DNA of 64,000 bases from Arion vulgaris. Taxonomy: Eukaryota; Mollusca; Gastropoda; Stylommatophora; Arionidae. A program made the translations under genes and the position numbers. Below, in pieces: positions 57,276 through 64,000 of this stretch. The notes below the pieces were generated by a model that saw only the letters and a program-made list of their open reading frames with translations, was not told where the DNA came from and did no database searches. The stretch is from contig CM036765.1 in NCBI GenBank assembly GCA_020796225.1, positions 33,446,066 through 33,510,065 of the forward strand, given 5' to 3'. Within the stretch, counting starts at the first letter, position 1; the number at the start of each line of letters is the position of its first letter.

Positions 57276-57708
57276 CTTGAATTATTGAAGTTCCGTGTTT
57301 GACTCGGGGAATTGAACGACTTTGTTTGGTGAATGCTGCAGGGGATCATCCAGTATACAGATACAAACCCATGGTTGCATGTGTATTACATATTAATATT
57401 AACATCTATATATTTGTAATTTAATCAAATATAATTTATAAAATATTTATAACTATAAAGCTCTATATAAAAAATTATAATACAGTTTGTCCGTAACTAA
57501 TATTTTTGAAAATTTGTTTTTACTACACGCTCCCGAAAAAGATTTACAAGCTAAACACACTTCCGTCGGCGAACGCTCGAATGTCGACAACGCTGTGTTC
57601 TGTATTATTATTATAGTATATTTCTGTATATGATCACAACAGACATTGGATATATAGAATCACAGAAAACAAAGAAGCTACGAGAGAGAGGATATAGCTG
57701 TATTCGAA
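57276..57708. promoter_or_regulatory. Divergent BRK1/LSM8 intergenic region, probable bidirectional promoter
   Basis: The two start codons (57275 minus, 57709 plus) are 433 bp apart, head to head. Both 5' UTRs and both core promoters must lie here unless there are upstream noncoding exons. No TATA box is clearly placed; the middle (57380..57500) is very AT-rich, and a somewhat GC-richer patch lies at 57530..57600. Two ubiquitously needed genes sharing a short spacer is typical of bidirectional promoters (inference). Confidence 0.6.
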
Positions 57709-60700
57709 ATGGCTTCAGCGCTAGAAAATTATGTTAATAGTATCCTTTTTTACTGCTATTACTGAGTTTTAGTTATGATTATTTGAATTTTGATGCGATG
57801 TATGGACTCGGTGGTAGTGAACCGACGTCGTAGTCACAGTGAGAGTTTGAGACTGCTTTCTATTTTATTATGTAAAGTACATAAAGCATTTTGAAAATGA
57901 AAACTTTTTAAGTATGCCCTAATCGCATCGCTGCAACATGATTGTTCAGTTGTGCTTTAAGACAGAAAGACTAATGAAATTGCTCTCACTCAAATCAAGT
58001 CAGTCGAGTGTTACGGGTTACGGCGGTGTAGACTGCTGAGCGATTATTTTTAATTGATCACAAAACTTGAAAAAACGGAAAGTGTCACTGTGTGATACTT
58101 CTTCCATGCAACAAGAATTTTCTATCAATTGTTCATATACTGACCCTCTTGTGATCGTTTAAAATGTTTATACTTAAAAACTATATAGACAATACGCTGT
58201 GAATACATTTATATAAAATAACAGTCATCAAGGTGCGTATCCTTTATAGGACTTTGCTCTCTTTGCAACGCATCTGAAATTCACTGTCTCTAGCCAGTTC
58301 ACCCACTTCGTCGATGGTCATATTCATGGTTTCTTTAATATCGTGTAGCCATCTTCTTGGTCTGCGTCATTGGATCCTGCCCTGTAATATTGTTCTTTCC
58401 AGGCCATCGTGGCACTTGATATGACCAAAGTATGTAATTTTTCAGTATGGTATGTTGTGTATCAGCCAATTCTCTTTAACATTTAGTTCTTTCAGGACAT
58501 CATTGGTCTTTCTTTTTTCTATCCATGGTATTTGTAGGATCTTTCTGTAGCATTTAGTTTCCAAGGACTGGATTTTCGTTCTTAGTTTTTGTGTAATAGT
58601 CCATGATTCACAATCATAAGTAGCCACTGGGAAAATGCTTGCTCTCAATATGTTTAATTTTAATATTTTGCTGGTGCTTTGCCCCATGTTCTTCATTGTG
58701 TTTAACTTCGTGATTGCTATTGCCAATCTTCTTGAGATCTCTTTGGAGCAGTTATTGTTAATTATTGAGCCCAGATATTCGTAACTCTCTACACATTGGA
58801 GTTCTTCATTGTTTATTTGGATGTTTGGTGAGCCTTTTGCTGTCAGTTGACATGATTTTTGTTTTTTGTGTATTCAAATATAGATATTGGTCTGCACTAT
58901 GTTTCTTGGTCGTCATGATTAGATTTTCCAAACCCTCTTTGTTGGTGGATAATAATACTGTATCGTCTGCGTATCTAAGCTCTGGTATGCATTTACCGCC
59001 TATAGTGAAAGGGTCGTAATTCACATAGTTGGCATCGTCTTTTATATTCCTCATGATGTTCTCCACATATATGTTGAATAAGTATGGGAACAAAATACAT
59101 CCCTGTCATCCCATCTTATGAATCTCGAATCATTCAGCTATTTCACCTATTTTAATGGTTGCCTGTTGTTTGTGGTATAGAGAGTATAACAGTACAGCTA
59201 ACTAATGTCTCACAATTGAATCCATTCACAATGTCTGATGTCATGACGAACTCTACTAACTGTTGACTTGTTTAAAACTCATTTCTTTTCATATTCATAT
59301 AGTTGTGTATTTCACTTTTCTATAATGTCTATACATGAGACAATCTTGTAACAGAACAATCAGAACATGCTCTGCAGTTTGTTTATTTGTGCCATAAGAT
59401 TACAGCAAAGTAGAGTAGATGTATGGAATCTGTGCATAAGTTTGTGTAATCTGTTATGCCCTGAAGTGGTGATGTGCGCAGGCTGAAAGTGTAATAATAA
59501 TTGTTTGGGTGGCTCTGTTCCTTTTTTACTGACTGGCGTAGCTTTTGTTTCTCAAAATGCACATTTTTGTTATTTTTCTTTTCATTTTCTCCTCATAGCT
59601 TTACTAGTTTGTCCTTGTATGTCCTGGTATGCCACAGTGTAATCAAACTCATTTAATTATAATTTGTTTTCTCGCAGTCACCTTGCTAAGTAAGATCACT
59701 TCTCTGGTATATGGAAATTTACTGCCCTAGAAAGCTTGCAATACAGACAGTGCATCCATAAAGACAGCCATCTGATGATAGTCAGAGTTGTGGTCATTAA
59801 TCATGTTTGCAACCTGCTGCAAAGTTATGAAGTTTAACTTTTGAAGTTTAAGCAGAATCTACCAGTGACAATAAACTTTTCATGGTAATGATCTGGATAT
59901 GATATAAATAGGCCAACCTCTCCAACATTTATTGCTGATGCATCCATATGTATGATTGTATAGGATAGTTTTCTTGCATCATATTCATGATGGTGGACCA
60001 CTTCTGCTGACTATTATATTGACCCTGTCATCCTTGATTTCTTGCTACCTGTAGTTTTATTTTCTGTACATTATGAATTCAGGTGTAGTCATAGCGCCTT
60101 TGGCTGATTTTGTGAGAAGGTTGCTTTTCCCATCACCAGTGTCCCTGGCCATTCAGGCGAGCCTTACTGTGACTTCTCATGTGTTACCGGTAGTGTTTTC
60201 ACATGTTTAAAACAGTATGGCTTCTTAAATTTGCCATTTGGCTGGTTACTTTTATCCATGTTGGCTGTGGTCGAAATAGAAATTCTGTCTTTTGGAGTCT
60301 TATTACTAATGCACACTTCTCAGTTTAGGATGCACTTATATCAAGACTTGTCTTGTCCAAGTTGTATATATCCTATGACTCAGATTGCTTCAAAATTGTA
60401 TGTAGTTTACTTTGTTTCTGCTTATCAGTTGTCGCTTTTGAAAGTGATCCAGATTCTTTGCAGACAATTTTCATTGCACTGCCATGTGACACATTGAATC
60501 ATCTGTTCAGTCAGCTGAGACTCATACTGAAGTTGGTATGATTTAAATTCTTGATTCTAGCTTTCTAGAACCATGTGAGAAAAGTAACACTGCTGTTAAA
60601 TATCTAAAGTACTTAACTTTAACTCGTGTGGACCAAACACCACACTATGTAGCTTTGGGTTGGACACCTTTTTACCAGGAGCCACACTAAAGGGTGTTTT

Positions 60701-62064
60701 TATTCTAAAAACAAATGTTTTGTAAAAGCATGACTTTTTGTCGTGGTCCACTAAGAGTTAGGTAGCCATCTTGTTTTCACTTTTCTTTAACACAGCTAAA
60801 CAGAAATGGTAGAAATTGTGACAGCTGATGGACGAGTGATTGTGGTAAGTACAGTTAGATCTATTATAACCTTATTTAATTGGATCCACTGCACACACAC
60901 TTTTAAGTGATCACTTATAAAAAATTTGTCACATATTTTAGGTTAATGGTATTGACCTGTTTATTAGAGAAGATTGGTATACAGATTTATACTTCGCTTT
61001 TATACCAAATTCTTTCCTGTTGAGGTTAAACTAGTTTAAAAAAAGATTGATTGATAGGACCATCATCATTGCACTTCGGTGAGTAACCACATGTTCTCTG
61101 ATCTCTTTCATACACCTGAAGATCTCCGCTGCAGTGCATGAAGTCTGTAGCACCGGCTAGAAGAAACACAATTGAGGTTTACAGAAGTGCTGTAACAGAC
61201 AGTTGACAATCAAGCACAGAATACATAGAAATAACACATTCAACTAAATGCAACACATTTATACAAGAAAGCGTCCTCAGTAGAAATAGCACATTATAGC
61301 TTCCAATATTAGTTGAGTATTTGTAATGAAATTTATTGTATTCAAGTTTGACATTGATTGCTTGTGAAAGTTAACCAACTCACTTCTGTCCAGCATTGCT
61401 TATCATCTGTCATTCTTGCAGGGAACTTTGAAAGGGTTTGACCAAACTATCAACCTGATCTTGGATGAGAGTCATGAGCGTGTGTACAGTACTGGGCAAG
61501 GAGTGGAGCAGGTCATCCTTGGTCTGTACATTGTCAGGGGGGATAATGTGTAAGTGACACTTCTTGCTAGAGTTGTTCCTTTGCATGTTCTGAAACTGCA
61601 TTTATTTTTGTGTGTGCTCTAGATCCTTTATTAAAAGTTTGTCATCTTGGAAACAATGATATGACATTGTAAATTGTTTTTGTCAGAAAAGTACAAATTA
61701 TTAAATACAAATTTATTTTATTTTGAAATTTATTGCTGTGTCTGTAGTTTTTGTTCTGAGCATGAAACGTTGAATTTGTTTTATTTTTTTATTATCAAAT
61801 TGTGTTTGGAACTTTAGGAGACTAGTTACTGTTCTCAATGATTTCATTTTTAAACTTGAATAAACTTTTTTGTGTATGGTTTTCAGACTTCCCTTATTTC
61901 CAGAAATATTATATTCTAAACTATTCAATTGCTTTAGAGAATTTAATTTCTTTCTTTTTGTTTTCTTTTTCAGTGCTGTGATAGGAGAAGTTGATGACGA
62001 CACAGACGGTGGTTTAGACTTTGAAAATATCAGAGCTGAACCTCTCAGTGCTATTATACATTGA
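57709..62064 (+). CDS. LSM8: LSM8, U6 snRNA-associated Sm-like protein
   Basis: Four exons: 57709-57739, 60804-60844, 61422-61549, 61974-62064; 291 nt, 96 residues plus stop, the family's usual length. Begins MASALENYVN, then KMVEIVTADGRVIV, GTLKGFDQTINLILDESHER, VYSTGQGVEQVILGLYIVRG, DNVAVIGEVDDDTDGGLD and FENIRAEPLSAIIH. Sm1 motif: D-G-R-x-I-V-G-T-L-K-G-F-D-Q-x-x-N-L-I-L. Sm2 motif: L-G-L-Y-I-V-R-G-D-N-V, with the RNA-contacting R-G-D-N. LSM8 defines the nuclear LSM2-8 ring that binds the U6 snRNA 3' oligo(U) end and supports U6 snRNP assembly and splicing. Splice phases 1, 0, 2 agree. At exon 2, the second of two nearby AG sites (CTAAACAG at 60803) gives the right frame. Confidence 0.96.
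58250..59110 (-). mobile_element. LINE with RT catalytic box, in LSM8 intron 1
   Basis: On the minus strand: FPYLFNIYVENIMRNI, CIPELRYADDTVLLSTNKEG (intact Y-A-D-D box), YLYLNTQKTKIMST, SYEYLGSIINNN-like, then SILKLNILRASIFPVATYDC-like, ESWTITQKLRTKIQ, CYRKILQIPWIEKRKTNDVL and YFGHIK-C-H-D-G-L-E-R-T-I-L-Q. Frame breaks near 58720..58800 and stops show it is dead. It is related to family A. Confidence 0.9.
59111..60618. other. LSM8 intron 1, nothing recognised
   Basis: AT-rich intron. Part of 60060..60180 ('gaattcaggtgtagtcatag') resembles 50535..50645 and may be a small repeat. No exon seen. Confidence 0.45.
60619..60761. mobile_element. TTAA-flanked MITE, family P2 (143 bp)
   Basis: Left TTAACTCGTGTGGACCAAAC, right complementary to CTAACTCTTAGTGGACCACG (the right TTAA has become TTAG). 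The interior shares 'gggtgtttttattctaaaaa' and 'tgtagctttgggttggac' (reversed) with the 32541 copy. It ends 42 bp before LSM8 exon 2. Confidence 0.75.
61045..61165 (-). mobile_element. SINE S2 tail-end fragment
   Basis: 'catcatcattgcacttcgg', 'gagtaaccacatgttct' and 'atgaagtctgtagcaccg' match 20905..21010. Only this end is present. It lies in LSM8 intron 2. Confidence 0.6.
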
Positions 62065-62259
62065 TTTGGGTTGTATATTTTTAAAACATAGATGTCCACC
62101 ACAGTCTATGTTTATTACCATATGTTCAGACTAAAGATTTTAGTGATGGCTAGTCAAGGACATTGCAACAATATTGAGATATTAACTGTGATGCAATGAA
62201 ACAACAGATGTTGCTCTCAGAACTGTTTAAATATTGAAGTATGTTGCATTTTATCCATG

Positions 62260-62265
62260 AATAAA
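62260..62265 (+). terminator. LSM8: LSM8 polyadenylation signal
   Basis: AATAAA ~195 bases after the LSM8 stop, followed by a T-rich stretch ('gataattttttctttct'). First canonical hexamer after the stop. Confidence 0.7.
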
Positions 62266-62384
62266 GATAATTTTTTCTTTCTGATATAGTTTTTAGCTAT
62301 TTGTCCATTTCCAGAATTTGAAACAAAATTACATTTTTTAATTGACATGAGGGATACTCTTGTTTATTTGTGTAGAGTAAAGTA

Positions 62385-62635
62385 AAGGAACCCTTTCATA
62401 CCTCGTGGTATATAGGTCAATACAGTGTTAGGCCTGTATTTTCATTGACTGTCGGCACAAGATGGGTGATGTGGTCGCCTTTACTTTTCCAGAGCATGTC
62501 TGATATCCAGTTGAGGCTGGGTCGACCTGAGAGTCGTCACGGTCGGGAAAAATTCCACGCACTGCGGAGAGTTGAACCCAGACCACCAGCCTTGAGAAGC
62601 GAGTTCACTAACAACTACGCTACCGCGGCTCTCAT
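62385..62635 (-). mobile_element. tRNA-derived SINE, family S1 (best copy)
   Basis: The minus strand begins AGAGCCGCGGTAGCGTAGTT (A-box region), has GGTCTGGGTTCAACTC (B-box), and a body with 'gtcgacccagcctcaactgg' ending near 'ggtatgaaagggttcc'. The closest relative is 7876..8130. Confidence 0.85.
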
Positions 62636-62639
62636 TTGT

Positions 62640-63700
62640 GTAGAGAACAAGGAATGAATTCATTCAAGAGGTTTAAAAAACATTTGTTTTTATCTCTGGG
62701 GATATACACAATTCAAGAAAAATATACATCATTTTCTTGTACTGGTATTTTGTATAAGAAGTACTGATGCTTTAGAATTGCGAAGTTTTAATTGAATAAC
62801 TTTTCTGCATTCCTAGATGTGCTCATTGAGATGTAGCTTATTTTGTTGAATTGGTAATATCTTTCTGTTCTATTATACCTTTGCATAGATTTGAAAACTG
62901 GGTAAAATAAACATAACCACACACATGTGCTCAGTCCTTTTTGATTTGCTGAAAGTGTAATACTTAAAACAGTATTTCTGGCAGTGTTACCAAATTTTCC
63001 CCTTAATAAGTTTGGATTATATATACTATGCAGTTGATTGCAATAAAATATTACTGAATCTGTCATTATTTTCATGAAAAATTGAGTGATATTAAATGTA
63101 AAATAAAATTAGCACGAGAGACTTCATTAACAAACTATACATGATTGTCAATAGAAATACAGTTTTATGTTGTCAAAGCAATGCTCCATTGTTATCCTGT
63201 TATTACTATCTGCTTGCCACAAATTCAATCATGAACATTCATATTCTATAAGTAATGAAAGGATTTTTAGGGAGGGAGCTTTATAACAAAGAATAATGTC
63301 AAAGTTTATTGTTGTCCCTTTCCATCTAGCACCAATTGATTATATGAGGTTACTTTTTGATTGGAGTATGTAGTGTAAATATTGCACAATAATCATTCTT
63401 CATTCTCTAATATTTAAACATTTACCGTTATACATAAAAGAACTGACAAAACGCTGCACCAAGTATTGCACTCTAAACTAAAATGAATAATCTATACTTC
63501 AAATGTACTCCTAACTTCTATCTGACACACAGAGGATCCAAAAATGAATTTAGTAAGGACAGTTTAGAAACAGGACATGACAATTTATTGGGAGGACTCT
63601 GAGAGTACATTTGTAACCCTGCATATTTGGAGAGTACCTAGCAATAGCGAGAAACAGCTAGTAAATACAAGTGAAGAGCCAATTGTCATTCTTTAATATA
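62640..63700. other. Intergenic DNA, nothing recognised
   Basis: AT-rich, no supported gene or repeat motif. Confidence 0.5.
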
Positions 63701-63702
63701 TA

Positions 63703-63885
63703 TGGTTCAATACAGTGTTACACGCATTTTACTTTGATTAACAGCATGTGATGTGGTCAACATCATGCTGGGTTGTCCTGAGAGCCATTTCAGTCTTCAA
63801 AATACTTCTTCTACAGCTCAATTAAATCCTGTTAACACTTGCCTACAAAGTAAATGCTCTAACCACTATGCTATCACAGCTCTTG
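63703..63885 (-). mobile_element. tRNA-derived SINE, family S1 (decayed)
   Basis: The minus strand head 'gagctgtgatagcatagtgg' and body blocks ('gtgatgtggtca' on plus, 'tgagagccatttcagtct') follow the S1 order, with many changes. Confidence 0.65.
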
Positions 63886-64000
63886 AATGCTCAGTATGTC
63901 ACTTATATCTGACTGAGTAGCAGAGGTGAAAGTCTCTAGATATATACACAGCTGTGTTAAAAACTCAAGAAATAGCCTGATGTTCTATATCAGCACACTG

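Overview
The window is nuclear DNA from an AT-rich animal genome. It has spliced genes with long introns, two deeply conserved metazoan housekeeping genes, and many decayed LINEs, tRNA-derived SINEs and minisatellites. The repeat mix suggests an invertebrate, perhaps a lophotrochozoan such as a mollusc. That placement is inference; no sequence here proves the phylum.

Layout: (1) From the left edge to 42367 on the + strand lies most of one large gene, truncated at its 5' end. I could chain 25 exons (433..42367) with matching splice phases, giving about 1,639 codons in the window. The product has roughly ten fibronectin type III (FN3) units, then a thioredoxin-like domain with a WCLSS active-site motif, then a basic Ser/Thr/Pro-rich tail. 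I cannot give it a gene name. Exon 6 carries a one-base frameshift at a C5 run, and two introns use GC donors. (2) From 42368 to about 47840 is a convergent intergenic stretch full of retroelement remnants. (3) BRK1 (BRICK1/HSPC300, a WAVE-complex subunit) runs on the minus strand from 57275 to 48756 in three exons, the last a 27-nt coding exon beyond a 7.2-kb intron. (4) LSM8 (U6 snRNA-associated Sm-like protein) runs on the + strand from 57709 to 62064 in four exons. BRK1 and LSM8 start codons are divergent and 433 bp apart, so they probably share a bidirectional promoter region. (5) 62065 to the end is the LSM8 3' UTR plus SINE-bearing intergenic DNA.

The introns hold most of the remaining structure: at least four LINE lineages (endonuclease, reverse transcriptase, RNase H and zinc-finger remnants), several SINE families, two families of short TTAA-flanked MITEs (five copies in total, piggyBac-like by target site), four minisatellites (38-, 25-, 14- and 24-bp units) in introns 8, 9, 13 and 14 of the FN3 gene, and a fragment matching the 5' end of U2 snRNA. 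There is no CRISPR array, operon or prokaryotic feature.

The BRK1 and LSM8 products act in unrelated processes (actin nucleation and U6 snRNP assembly), so the divergent pair is probably a shared-promoter arrangement. The most novel candidate is the FN3-thioredoxin protein and its possible membrane-anchored alternative end at 10155..10219.
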